Shown: positions 11,140 through 23,312 of the stretch, piece by piece
How the letters are laid out: each line of letters starts with the position of its first letter
Position numbering within the stretch: the stretch's first letter is position 1
Assembly: GCA_951804985.1 (NCBI GenBank)
Contig: OX638133.1
Coordinates: forward strand, 29,971,963 to 30,035,962
Direction of reading: 5' to 3'
DNA from: Dryomyza anilis
Taxonomy: Eukaryota > Arthropoda > Insecta > Diptera > Dryomyzidae
Length of the DNA: 64,000 nucleotides
The notes under the pieces: generated by a model
Databases searched by the model: none
Seen by the model: the letters and a program-made list of their open reading frames with translations, nothing else
Told to the model about the DNA's origin: nothing
Translations under genes and position numbers: made by a program

Positions 11140-11930
11140 AAAGAAGGAATTATCGCAAAAAATTAACGTAAACCAAATATTTGGATTGAAATTAGGTTTG
11201 ATAAACAGTATTCATCAATATGATGTACATTTATATTGTATTTTATGTATTTGTTCATTAATATGATGAAACGTAAACGTACATACACTTCATCATATTG
11301 AATAACACTTTTTCAGTCATTCATCAAATTGATAATTAATTCATAACATGGATGTTTTGCAGTCATCAATATTATGAATCCTTCTTCAATACAATGAAAC
11401 ATGATTTGAAGAACGGAGTTTATAAATATGAAGTTAATTGTTTTTTTTTTGTTTAGAGGAAATATATAGTATAAAATTGTACAATTATAAGTAGAGTACA
11501 GGCTAAAACATAAAATACTATATGGATTAAATATTGATTACTGAACAGAAAAAAATACAGGGTAGAGAATAGCGTAAATTTTAGTACACATTACAGTGTA
11601 CATTATGGTGTACACTGAAAAATAAAAAGTACATCAAATTGATCAATTCATTTTATTGATTTATTTTATTCAAGAAAATTTCATAAAATAATGACTAAAG
11701 ACATCAATATTATGAATGCGATCATAAATAAGATGAACGCTTGGTAATAGTCGAAAATGTGTTCTTCAATATGATGAATTGTTTGTGAAAAAAACGTATT
11801 AATGAACAAAGACGTAAAATACAACATTGTTTACTTCATTTTGAAGAATGCTGTTTAAATTTCAATCAAAATATTTATTTTTGGTTTATTTTTGCTGTAC
11901 ATCTCAGTTTTCAAGTAGTTCTTGTATGTT
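11140..11930. mobile_element. Two inverted pieces of the CATCAATATGATGAAT MITE
   Basis: The left piece (about 11140-11440) reads from 'aagaactacttgag' to 'gaagaacggag'. The right piece (about 11620-11925) reads the same sequence in reverse orientation and ends 'caagtagttcttg'. The complete element is at 34108-34953. Confidence 0.55.
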
Positions 11931-11931
11931 A

Positions 11932-12345
11932 TCTATATATATAAAACTCTTGGTCCGTCTGTCAGTCTGTCGGTCTGTCTGTCTGTTTGTTCCAGTATCA
12001 CGTCTAAACCACTGAACCGATTTAACTGAAATTTTGTAACAGGATACTATGGTGTCATTGGCTATATATGGGCGCGATTGTACAAAAGGGCGTGGTACCT
12101 CCCATACAACCTAAACATTCCAAACGACATAACTCAGCACATACACAAGCTAAAAAGATGAAACAAAAAATTTAAATACAAAAAAATATACAAAAGCAAC
12201 CACACAGTAAAACTCACCACAATGAAACCCACCACACTAAAATTCACCACACTAAAATGCACCACAATAAAACTCACCACACTAAAACTCACCAAACTAA
12301 AACTCACCACACTAAAACTCACCACAATAAAATTCACCACATTCG
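11932..12345 (+). mobile_element. Non-autonomous Helitron-like element, copy C (5' part)
   Basis: The end 'A|TCTATATATATAAAACTC' is identical to copy A. It is followed by the CTGTCTG run, 'ccgatttaactgaaat', 'gcgtggtacctccc', 'gctaaaaagatgaaac', a very short A-rich tract (about 25 bp of clear CAAAA type) and the 15-bp array at about 12199-12342. No helicase frame; the 3' end is missing. Confidence 0.6.
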
Positions 12346-14030
12346 TACTTAGAAATCTCTGACAGAACGCATCGATATCTACCTATCACATAGGTCAAAT
12401 TTGATGCTCGAAATTGCTACGAGAAAGTGTCCGATATCGCATTATTCTCATAACGATATCGAATTGAATGTTAATAATTTTTTTTAAGTTTTTGTATTTG
12501 ATTTTTTTTTTCGACACGAGTCTTGTTGAGATTTCTATGTTTTTGTTATGTCCTGTTTCTGTTTTTTTTTGTTTGTTTATTTTTTTAAAATTCTTTTTGA
12601 GATTTTGGCATTTTGTTTTTGCTTTTATTGATTTTCAAGTGTCAAAATTCTATACTTGAAAGGTGCCACGCAACGTTGTCCAATACCGCTCATATTCTGC
12701 TGTGGCATTCATTGAAAATTCCAGTTATATTTTTGTTTATATTTTAGTTTTCACTTTACTTAATTGAAATGTGGTTCCTTTTTTTGGGGGGTGTCGAACA
12801 ATTTAACCCTCTACGGTAAAAAAACTTTTGAGCTATTTCCGTTACACTCTTCGTCAGTTTGAGAAAATGCAAATTATGCGGTTATTTTACCCTATCGATT
12901 ATGAAGACAAAATGTAAATTAGCAAATTTGAACTCAAGCAAAAGAATAAATCAAATATTGACAAATATGCGGTATTCTTGCTGTTTAACTTTTCAAAAAC
13001 TACATACAAAAATTAAATAAAATTTTAAAATATTTTACGATAAATATATATGAAGCTTAATTTAGTAGTTATGTAAAAAAACAATTTTAATTATTTTTGC
13101 ATTCCTTAATTTGTACATTACATATGTGTTTTCTAATTTAACTCTTTAATATCAGACTTTAATCTATAAATTTTATTAATATATAATCCTTCTAAATATA
13201 TAATTTTGATTTTATTTAAACTACCACAAAACTTTATGCTCTTTAGAACACTTTAAATGAATGCCCCAAAACATTTAAATTCATTTCAATTAATTACAAT
13301 CCAGACACAATGTGAAATATATCATATATCTCGTGGATTATGCTAAGCAGACGTTTGACCTGCAATTGTTGTACTTTGCGCATAAATAAATTATACATAT
13401 TTCATCAGAAATAAAAACGCAAAACGCACTTAACTGAACGAAGGACATTCAATGGCAAAACACCATACAGATTAAACCGATGCGGCTGGTGCGCGCGTTA
13501 TAAACATTTTTAATGCGACAGACGTCACCTTGGCAACCAACGACCTTCTTGAAAATATTAAAGATCCACCGAGTCTCATTCCAAATCTACTCTTTTATGA
13601 ATAGAGTTACATTTAACTTGACTTCTTTTAATGATGTCGATTTTTAAATTTGTTCAATTTGTAAATATGAATTTTTTCTTTGGAATAAAATGACAAAATG
13701 TCTGCTTTAACAATATTCTTGGTTGTGTTGTATATACTGTGCAGTATACTGAAGCTTGAAATTATATTAAAATGCAAATAAAATCAGTTTTCAGCACAAA
13801 TCAGCAGCAAATATTCGAATAGATGCGAAGACAATGCGTAACTAGGGATGTAAAGTTCATATTAGCACCCAAGCAAGCGGTTGCAATGTGGCTAGGGTTG
13901 CCAAATATGCATTTAACCTTGAAGATTTTATGAATTTATTATAAACTAAATTCTATATAATATTTTTGTATGTAGTTATTTGTATGTCGAGTTATTTCGT
14001 TTTCGAAATACATAGCACAATTAAAAAATG
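12346..14030. other. AT-rich non-coding stretch
   Basis: A degraded 'aggtgccacgcaacgttgtcc' block near 12660 resembles the Helitron interior in reverse. The stretch at 13400-13560 is less AT-rich. No gene recognised. Confidence 0.4.
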
Positions 14031-14039
14031 CCATAAAAA

Positions 14040-14405
14040 CCCTTTGAAATATCGGTTCCGGTTCTAGCTCTGAAAATAGCGGTTCCAGTTCCGATTCCGA
14101 TACAAACTATACTATATTATATAGGTTCCGATTCCCGGTCCACACATTTTTTAATAACGTTCTGATTTCGGTTCTGGTACCAAAAATCGAAACGGTCTCG
14201 ATTTCAGCTCTTTGCAGCCTCTGCCTGGGACTAAAATTCTTTGAAGTATCTGTTCGGGTCCTGGCTCGCATATTTAAAATAGCGGTACCGGTTCCTATTC
14301 TGGTTACAATTGGGAATAAGATTGCGGTTCCACACATTTTCTTTATAACGGTTCCGATTCCAGTTGGTTTAAAAAATCGAAACGGTTCCGAGTCTTTGCG
14401 GTTCC
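14040..14405. repeat. Degenerate 'cggttccgattcc' repeat
   Basis: Short motifs of the type ggttccg/gattccg recur irregularly about 20 times, embedded in 'aaaatagcggt' and 'ataacggttc' contexts. A 76-codon minus-strand frame across it is rich in R/T and is a by-product of the repeat. Confidence 0.6.
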
Positions 14406-14408
14406 CTG

Positions 14409-15134
14409 CACAGAAAAAGTAATCAACGTAAATATAGCAACCGACATTAATTGCATTAATTAATCAAGACAGCAATGAAATTCACTAATTTAATGAAAAC
14501 ATTTGCTATTCTTCGTTAATATAGCAATTCCGTTTGCTAATATGAATATTTGTACGTCAATGCAGCAAATAATTTAGTTGGCGCAGTTTTAGCAAATATA
14601 ATTGCTGAAACTGCGTCGACTAATTAATTTGCTGCATTGACGTAAAGGGTTTTTTAACAGGGACGCTACAAAAGTAGAGCGACAGGGACAGCAAACGACG
14701 CCATATTTCTTGCCGCTCTTTTAATATTTCTCTTCAGTAAGGTTTGCCATTTCATGATGGAAAGATATACGAATTCGAATTTCGGTAGTAAATTTTAATA
14801 ATTTCGACTCGTTGTTGGCTCGTATGTCTTCATCATTATAAAATGGCAAACTTTACTGAAGAGAAATGTCAAAAGAGCGGCAAGAAATATGGCGTCGTTT
14901 GCTGTGCCTGTCGCTCTACTTTTGTAGCGTCCCTGTTGAAAAACTGTTGAAAAAAAACTTTTGTCGCGCTCTTATTGAAAAACCCTTTACAAATATTCAG
15001 ATTAGCCAACGGAACTGCTGAATTAACAAAGAATAACAAACGTTTTCATTAAATTACCGAATTTCTTTGCTGGATTGATTAATGAATGCAATTAATGTCG
15101 GTTGCTATATTTACGTCGATTATTTTATTCTGTG
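14409..15134. mobile_element. MITE G with ~60-bp inverted ends, interrupted by a mariner derivative
   Basis: The left end 'cacagaaaaagtaatcaacg' and the right end '...cgtcgattattttattctgtg' are inverted and share about 60 bp, including 'atatagcaaccgacattaa' and its complement. The interior is interrupted at a TA by the element at 14645-14987. Removing that insertion restores a sequence collinear with the half copy at 6344-6530. Confidence 0.75.
14645..14987. mobile_element. Mariner-derived MITE M2 with TA duplication
   Basis: A 343-bp element bounded by AAGGGTTTTT / AAAAACCCTT ends and flanked by TA on both sides (14643-14644 and 14988-14989). Two inverted copies of the ~110-bp terminal region (acagggacgctacaaaagt... 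and complement) enclose a remnant of the first transposase codons. It is nested in MITE G, and the 6.37-kb copy of MITE G gives the empty site with a single TA. Confidence 0.8.
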
Positions 15135-15269
15135 TGATTAAAATAATACTTACTTTAAAAATATTTGTTTGAATTAAGTTGTCCTCGAAAGTTTCTATAC
15201 AACATATATTGCAAAAAAAACTAAATTTAACCATAAATTGCCATATGTTGATTTCTAATAATTCTTTCT

Positions 15270-16120
15270 CTATATGTTCCCCTGGTCACTTCTTTTGTGG
15301 TTCAATTCTTTTTCCGGAAAATTCGTTCACGCAACATTTTTTTCCCCGACACAATTCTTTTCTGTACAATTTCTCTTGAGAGAATTTTTCTCCAAGCAAT
15401 ACTATTTTTGCACTAAAATTATTCCCCAGGATAATTCTATCTTATTAAATTTTTTCTCGAACAATTCTTTCAATCGCGAAACGTTTCTTTGTCAAATGTT
15501 TCAAATTCCAATGAAGCATATTTTGAAAAATATATTTATTAATTTAACTATAACCATTTATAAATTTAAATAATAACCATTGGTATTGATTCCAATTGAT
15601 TTCCAAAACAATTCTTTATGAATCAATTATTTGGTGGCACAAATCCTTTTTCCGTTCAATTCTACCACGTGCCGTGATCCTACAATTCCTCTTGAGACTA
15701 TTCATCTGTGAGAGAATTTCTTCTCATTCAATTCTTTCTTAACAATTCTTTTCTCTGAAAAATATTTGATGTGAAATCTCTATTTCTAATTCTATTACTT
15801 CCACGAGACATTTCATTTGTGTAACAATTTTTTGTACGCCAGACATTTACTTCACGTAGCAATTATTTGCTATGAAAATAAATATCCGGACAGTTATTCC
15901 CCGAGACAATTTTCCCTGAATAATATCTCTTGAGATAATTGTTCTCTGAGGCAATTCAGCCTTGGACAATTTGTTCTTAAAACAATTCATGCCTGGACAA
16001 TCCTTTTATACTCTTTCGACAAGATAATTCTGCCTTGGATAATTCTTCACGTCATAATTCTTAATGCCGAGCCAATGAATCCTGGAAAATTATTCCCCGT
16101 TTCCAATATTCCTAACTGAC
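15270..16120. repeat. Degenerate array of 'acaattctttccc' motifs
   Basis: Dozens of irregular units resembling 'gacaattcttccccgg', about 15-20 bp apart, fill this block. They resemble the 'gaattcttccccgta' 15-bp repeats in Helitron-like copies B, D and E, and may be an old diverged version. The open frames that cross it are by-products. Confidence 0.55.
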
Positions 16121-17044
16121 AATTTTTAAAAAATTCTTTAAATATTTCATATAATATTAATCAACGTAGTTATAAAATGAAATTTAAAATTTCCGTCAAA
16201 CTTTTAATTGAACGATTTTGAATTGAATTCCATACCAATTGCTCATTTTTTGTTTTTCAGTTTCAGAGTTATATTTTTCCAAACAAACAAACTAAAATTA
16301 TGAAATTATACTCAAATCGGTAAATTTATCGAATCGAATTTAATTTGATTTTTTGTTCTAAAATTTTTATGTAGATCTGAATTGAATTTAAAAACTAAAT
16401 TTAAACAATTTTCTTTTCGAAATAAATTCAAATTTTTAAAATTCATTTGAAAACCAACTTTTTCCAAAGGAATTTAAATCTTTCATGTCAAATAATCTTT
16501 CATTTTAAATCATTCATGGCAATCAAATCAAATTAAAATTTGTTGGAATTGACATCTAGGAGTTTTATATTCTGAGTGCATCTGGTAACTCTACGCAGTT
16601 ATAAGATGTTGGTGTTAGTGAGGCATACTACGACGTACTTCGTTGCGAGGGCAGACAAAATATTCAAATTTTATTCAACACACAAAATAAATTGCTAAAT
16701 ACTGTCTTTAATCAGCATGATTCATATTTGTTGTCTAGTGTAAATAAATATGTTTTTATTTAATATGTTTTCTACTATTTTTGTTCTTAATAAAGTTTTG
16801 TTGTCGAATTAAATGAAAATATTTAAAACTTACTAAGCCTTAAAGGCAGCAATTTAGAATGTGCAAGAAAAATGTTAAATGTTTCAAAATACTTTAAAAA
16901 CTCCTAAAGATAAATATCAAAAATTAAAATAGTATCCCATAAAAGAATACCGTAAATAAGCACCCAATTCTTAGGTTCATTCAGAAATACTGGAATTATA
17001 TATATCTTTTGACTTTACTTCATTAGAAATAGTTTGTATTACAT

Positions 17045-17589
17045 TCAGAAAAAACGTACCATGAAATTAATAGGTTTAACTATTTAACTTGTAGCCGCGG
17101 TAGCTCAGTGGTTAGTGCGTTGGACTGTGAGCCGAAAGGTCCCTGGTTCAAGCCTGGACTGGGGCTAACAACATCTTTTCATAGAAACATTTTTCTATAC
17201 CGCGCTACCTCTCGGCAGTAAATGGAAAACCTCCGAGAGTAAAAACATTGCCTATGAAAAGCTCTCACTCGCCGTTCGGATTCGGCAATAAACTGTAGGT
17301 CCCACCACTTTGAGTACAAATATAACGCGCACAGCTCAAAATGGTGAGAGAGCTCGGCCTAAGTTCTTATAGAACTATAGTGCCAAACTATTATTATTAA
17401 CTATTAAAATAGGATATTTGTCCGATAAACTATTAACTCAATCGGTGAATCCTATTAAATACTACAAAATAATATAAAATTTATTTTAATTTGTATGAAA
17501 ATATTTATTATTTGTAAACTATTAAATCAATAACTGTGCTATTGTCAAATTTTAATGGGATTTTATGAGTTTTTATTTTTTGAGTGTAC
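17045..17589. mobile_element. ACACTCAG-type MITE interrupted by a SINE
   Basis: The left end 'ttcagaaaaaacgtacc' and the right end 'ttttgagtgtac' belong to the MITE family best seen at 44988-45203. The SINE at 17094-17399 sits inside it. Confidence 0.5.
17094..17399 (+). mobile_element. tRNA-derived SINE, family 1, full length
   Basis: The head resembles a tRNA: an A box in 'ggtagctcagtggttag' and a B box in 'ggttcaagcc'. The anticodon-loop position reads ctGTGag, suggesting a His-like ancestor, but the stems do not pair cleanly. The body holds 'cctctcggcagtaaatgg' and 'ggtgagagagctcggcc', and the tail is (ATT)n. The same order is found in reverse at 32559-32853. Expected to be copied by RNA polymerase III and mobilised by a partner LINE. 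Confidence 0.8.
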
Positions 17590-17680
17590 GGACCCCATTT
17601 TCAAGTTCTTGCAAGATATTACCATGCGATAATTATAAGAATTGAGAAATTATTCCCTGTATCTTGCACACACAGAAAAA

Positions 17681-17841
17681 ATATACCATAAAATTTTTTG
17701 AAATTAGTCAATAGGATAAACTTTTAATTTAATCGTTAAATCACATTAAATACTACAAAATACTATAAAATTATTTTTTAGTTTTTATGAAAATATTTCT
17801 TATTTGTACACTATTAATTATGAGATTTTCTTCTGAGTGCA
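17681..17841. mobile_element. ACACTCAG-type MITE, short copy
   Basis: Ends 'cacagaaaaaatatacc' and 'ttttcttctgagtgca' are inverted. The interior (gtcaataggataaac, attaaatactacaaaa) matches 44988-45203. Confidence 0.55.
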
Positions 17842-17849
17842 TGAACATT

Positions 17850-19010
17850 AATTGAATATTTTAAAGTTCCAGGAACCCACTCGAATAAATTCACATTGAA
17901 TTTTTATTCGATTTTTATCATTATTCCCATAATAATTTATAGAATTTATTGATTAATCGAAAATTTCATTCACAATTTATATTTTATTTTCGAATCAGGG
18001 AAATACTTTACTATTTGTGATATGAAATCGAAAATAGAGTGATTTACAGCTCTAATAAGCTACTTCCTGCATAATCAAAATTTGCACAATTCGACAATTT
18101 GTCGCCCACGAATTATAATCAACATTCATAGGAATTTTAAGTATACACTACAATATAATAATTTCGGTACAATGAATTGTCGATTCTTTAATAACTCAGG
18201 GTGACAAATTTCCAATTATTGCATGAATTTATCTCGCATTAATTTAAGCGCTACTATTTTGATTAATGTCACTGTTTTTTTGAATTGCTTTTACCCTAAT
18301 AAAGTCAATAATGTTTAGCCTATCTTTGACACTTGACGTTTTTAGCTATTCGTCTTCATTTTTTATTTTTTTGTTTTATTTCTACAGTCTGTTGGTCTGT
18401 CTTTTTGTCGCCGTTAATATTTGATGTCCGTTGCTGTCAAAATTCGCAAATGATTTATTGTCTCGTCTCATGTTTCGACTGTTATGTTTTTTCTTCTACG
18501 CTCTTAGTAAAATCAATGCCGCCAAAAATTCATCTCGTCCATCAAAAAAAAAAATATATATATTTTGTTTATGTTCACTTAAAAGGTTATCATTAATTTT
18601 TGTTGTCCTATAATGTAAAAGTTTTCATATGAAATCGATTTTTCAATCATCTACTCTATTTTAAAGTTGCATCTATTTCTAGAATTTAGACAAAAGCTTT
18701 AGGTTATTCTTGAGTTGAAAACAATAATAACGTCAGTTATTACAAGGTTACCTGTTACTTTTGTTAGACAGTTCAGACAGTCTATTATTTTTAAAGGACT
18801 TTACAAACCAATCGCTTCTATTAATGTCTGTCTGTATTTTCATAATATAATTGTATTGTATATTAATCCAGTTAGTGGTTTAAATAATGGTATGTACATC
18901 ATTCATCTATTTTTAGCCTATTTCATTATTTTAAGTAAATGTGAGTTATTTCGTTATGTTTTCTACAACCACTCGTATTTTTCTGACTAAAAACAACAAA
19001 TCTAAAAGAA
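17850..19010. other. AT-rich non-coding stretch
   Basis: Short open frames of 60-91 codons occur (for example 18333-18596 and 18715-18990), with no recognisable domain and composition like the surrounding DNA. Nothing supported. Confidence 0.45.
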
Positions 19011-19119
19011 AATTAGTCCACACTCAACGAAAAATACTACATTAAATACTTAATCAATTTCATGGTACAATAATTAATACATTTTTCATATTAATTTAAA
19101 AGTTTACTATTAAATTACA

Positions 19120-20225
19120 CAACGTTTATACAAAGTTTATACAACATTTATAAAACGTAATATAACATTTATACAACTCTTACACAACGTTTACACAACG
19201 TTTAGATAATGTTTAGACAATGTTTAGGCAACGTTTAGACAACATTTAGACAACGTTTATAAAACGTTTATACAGTGTTTATACAACATTTATAAAACAT
19301 AATACAACGTTTATACAACGTTTAGACAACGTTTATACAATGTTTATACAATGTTTATACAACGTTTAAACAACGTTTATACAATGTTTAGACGACGTTT
19401 ATACACCTTTGGACAATGTTTAGACAACGTTGAGACAGCGTTTAGACAACGTTTATACAACGATTAGACAACGTTTATACAACGTTTATACAACGTTTAG
19501 ACAACGTCTATACACCTTTGGACAATGTTTAGACAACGTTTAAAAAACGTTTATACAACGTTTAGACAACGTTTATACACCTTTGGACAATGTTTAGACA
19601 ACGTTTAAAAAAGTTTATACAACGTGTAGACAACGTTTAGACAACGTTTAGACAACGTTTTGACAACGTTTATATAACGTTTATACAACGTTTAGACAAC
19701 TTTAGACAATTTTTATACATATTTTATACAACGTTTGCACAACGTTTATAAAATGTTTATACAATGTTTATGCAATGTTTATGCAATGTTTCTGCAACCA
19801 TTATGTAACTATAATTCTAACTTTATACACAGTTTAATCATCGTTTAGACAACGTTTATGCAATGTTTTTGAAACCATTATGTAACGATAATGCAACATT
19901 TATACAACGTTTAAACATCGTTTATATAACGTTTTTACAACGTTTAGACAACTTTAGACAATTTTTAGACATCGTTTATACAAAGTTTGCACAACGTTTA
20001 TAAAATGTTTATACATCGTTTATGCAATGTTTATGCAATGTTTGTGCAACCATTATGCAACTATAATTCTAACTTTATACACAGTTTAATCATCGTTTAG
20101 ACAACGTTTAGACAACGTTTTTACAACGTTTACACAACGTTCTTAAAACGTTTACAAATTTTATGCAATGTGTCTGCAACCATTTTACAACGATAATGCA
20201 ACCTTTATACAGTCTTTATACAAAA
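19120..20225. repeat. 11-bp AACGTT minisatellite, about 1.1 kb
   Basis: About 90 units of the form 'acaacgttta(g/t)' follow one another with few indels. Each unit centres on the palindrome AACGTT or its AATGTT variant. Superimposed longer repeats are visible: 'tatacacctttggacaatg' appears near 19402, 19511 and 19577, and 'cattatg.aactataattctaac' near 19800 and 20050. Flanking sequence resembles the ACACTCAG MITE family. Confidence 0.9.
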
Positions 20226-20559
20226 AAATTTGATACTATTATTAGAATACATTTAATGTATATGTATGTTTTATAATTTATACAATTCAACTTGTAAGAA
20301 ATACTATTAAGTTTATAGTATATCAACCATAATTTTTATAATTTAGTTTTATTATTTAAATTTTCTAATACTGTTAGTTATAAATAGTATAAATAATAGA
20401 AATAATAAATATCAATTATTGCTACAAACAAAACACTTTAACAATTATTCTTTAAAACTCTAAGAAAAATGGGCTTCCAACGATAAATTTTCTGACATTA
20501 ATTGGCAATATCTTTTTTATTAACATTTTTAAAATTATTTTAGTATTCAATTTAGAATT

Positions 20560-20800
20560 TCCCGAGACAATATTTATGGCATTTTAGGAATATATACAGC
20601 ATATTTCCAGCAAACACACATATAATTGGAATATTTTAGAAAGTGTACAACAGGTTATAAAATTTTCTGGAATTTTAATAGGAACGAACTGAAAACAGAT
20701 AGCTTTTGTTACAAACTGCGCCTCTTTCGGTTTGATATATGTCGAAAAATGTTTCTAAACTATTTCAACGCTGCTAAAAATTTTGTCTGGGGTTATGTTT
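20560..20800 (-). repeat. Copy of the 'agacaaaggcggagtttgtatc' repeat
   Basis: This stretch is collinear with about 44549-44740 (atatttatgg...cattt, aatggaatattttgg.aagtgta, tacaaact.cgcct). It is a single dispersed monomer of the family tandemly repeated at 43.7-44.8 kb. Confidence 0.6.
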
Positions 20801-20974
20801 AAGTATTTTTATTATAAAATTTATTTTAAAAATCTAGAAATTCAAAAAAAAAATATTATTGCAAAATATTACCTGCTAAATAGATTTTAACAATAGAAAT
20901 AAGTGCTCTTCTATTAAAAATCCTACTATCTTTTGAGGGTATTTTTCTAAGTGCACATTCCATCCTATAAATAA

Positions 20975-21125
20975 TGAGGTCACTATCACAAGGCGAAACA
21001 GAAATTCCACATACTATAGAAATGAGCACACCTGGCTTTAAGTTTCACCAACATCTTTCGTATATGTGCGTGTCTTGTTCTAGACGTCACGACCCCGTAT
21101 ACCTCGTAAATTAGCTGTAAATTAA
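20975..21125. other. GC-richer unique island
   Basis: A 150-bp island (aggtcactatcacaaggcg to cgtatacctcgtaaatt) is distinctly less AT-rich than its surroundings and contains no repeat seen elsewhere in the window. No frame of note. Candidate conserved non-coding element by composition only. Confidence 0.3.
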
Positions 21126-21382
21126 ATATAAATCATTATTTTCCTCAATACTAAATTATATTCTTATTTTTAATAGATTTTTAACGCGCCTAGACTATTC
21201 GACTAGCCGTTTATTGTCTATAATTATCTAAACCCACAAAAAAAAAAACACTTAATTTTTATTTAGCGCGTACTTCGGTTACTTAGGGTCATTGATAAGT
21301 TTTTGTTTGCTTGAGTAATTTTAATAATTTGGTAATTTATCAGACGTATAGTATGCAGCTGTAATGTAATTTATTTCTGATA

Positions 21383-22470
21383 GTATGTTGCACTTAGAAA
21401 AATAAATACTTTAGAAATAAATATAATTAAATCTGTTTTTTCTATTTATTTTATAGTTTTGAAACTATTAAATTTATAGTGCAAATTTAATATAGGTTTT
21501 CAATAGCGTTTACTACTAAAAATGAATAGGATATAACTAAATAGGATGCAATGTTATAGTTTTGAAAAGTATTTTTTATAGTTTTGATACTTTTATTAAA
21601 ATACATTTTTTTAATAGTATTTATAATTGAAAACTAATAGGATATAACTAAATCCATATATATTATTCTTTTGATACTAAAAATGTAAAAATAACTAAAT
21701 AGTATTTATTTCTTTCTCCATTATGTTATAGTTTTGAAACTATTAAATTAAAAATATCATCAAATTTATAATTTAATATTTAAAACCGAACAGAATAAAC
21801 CAAACTAGTATTCAATTTGGTTTTACATTATGTTATATTTTTGATTCTAATAAATGTATAGGGATATCACACTAATGTTTTTAGTAGTCTTAAGAATTAA
21901 AAACAAAGGGATATAACTAAGTTTGATTTAATTTATTTTTCCATTTATGTTATAGTTATGAATCTAAAAATGTTTAGTTGCTTTACAGTATTGTTTTGGA
22001 TATTGTTTATAATAACAAACGTATAGCATATAACAAAATAGGATTCATTTAGTTTTTACATTATGTTAGTGTTGAAAGTTTTATAATAGTTTTGATAGCA
22101 TTAAATTTATAGCGATAGCACATTATTGTTTTTAATAGTTTTTAGAATTAAAAACTAATATCATATAGCTAAATTTGATTCTATTATTTATTCCATTTAT
22201 GTTATAGGTTTGAAAATAAAAATATTACGTTATAACTAAATACGATTCATTTTATTTTTCCATTATGTTATAGTGTTGAAACCTTTAAATTGAAAGTAAC
22301 TATAGCATCAGACTAATATTTTAATAGTGTTTAGATTTAAAACCCAACATGATAAACCAAACTAGTATTCAATTTGCTTTTTCATTTGAAACTATTAAGT
22401 ATAAAGTTCCACCGCACAATTGTTTTTAAAAGTATTTACTAATAAAAAATAATAGGATGTCCTATTAATG
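21383..22470. repeat. Tandem array of ~100-130 bp MITE-like monomers
   Basis: The phrase 'ttatgttatagttttgaaactattaaatt' in diverged forms recurs near 21451, 21551, 21724, 21823, 21950, 22065, 22199 and 22264. It is usually followed by 'tagcatcacactattgttttaatagt' and 'aggatataactaaat' variants. The monomer resembles the interior of the ACACTCAG MITEs, so the array probably arose by tandem amplification of that element. Confidence 0.65.
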
Positions 22471-22480
22471 TAATAGTATA

Positions 22481-22578
22481 CCCCTTTGAGTACAAATATA
22501 ACGCGCACAGCGCAAAATGGTGAGAGAGCTCAGCCTAAGTTCTTATAGGACTGTAGTGACAAACTATTATTATTATTA
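22481..22578 (+). mobile_element. SINE family 1, 3' fragment
   Basis: Begins 'ctttgagtacaaatataacg', continues 'aaaatggtgagagagctcagcc' and ends in an (ATT)n tail, matching the last ~95 bp of the SINE at 17094-17399. 5'-truncated, as expected for LINE-driven insertion. Confidence 0.8.
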
Positions 22579-23312
22579 TCCAAATATACCATCTTAGTTA
22601 AACTTAGTTATACTATTTCATAAATAACTAGTTCGATTTATTGTAGTAAGTGCACTGTAATACAAAATTACATAACCAACATAATTATAATTTTCAAATT
22701 TGCTAAATGCTAAAACTAACGTTCAAAATGAATAAAATCTTCAAAAATATCTCTGTAAGATTTTTACAAAAAGTTAAAAATATGGAAATTCGCCAAAAAT
22801 GTTTAAATCTACAAAAATATTTTTGAGTTTGGAGATTGCAAAAAATTCAAAAAATATATTTTTTTATCTTTTCGGTGCTGAGAAGTCTTCAAATGTTATT
22901 CTTGATCGATTCTGTAAGGAAATATTTTTTACGATTTTGATATTTTTGAGAATTGAATGTTTTACCGTTATAAGGTATAACACCCTAATTCCGCTCTAGT
23001 GCCTAATTTCGCCCTATTTGGTTTAAAGCTCAAAAAATAAAAATATCGGGAATTTTTGAAGTAAAAATGTAATTTTCAAGAAAATAAAACTATTATGCAT
23101 TTATTGATATTCATAAATATATATTTTTTGCATATATATTATAATTTTTAAACTTTAAACCAAATAGGGCGGAATTAGGCACTGTGGCGGAATTAGGGTG
23201 TTTTACCTTAGCAGTCAAAATGTATGTCTCAATCTTGTATCGAATCAGCGAATTCTTATTGAGATTCTGACAAATTTTTAACGAATATATTCCATTTATC
23301 TCTATCTAAAAT

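Noticed and set aside
17094..17170. A functional tRNA-His gene
   Set aside because: A and B boxes and a GTG triplet are present, but anticodon and acceptor stems do not pair well, and the sequence continues as a 300-bp SINE with copies elsewhere in the window.
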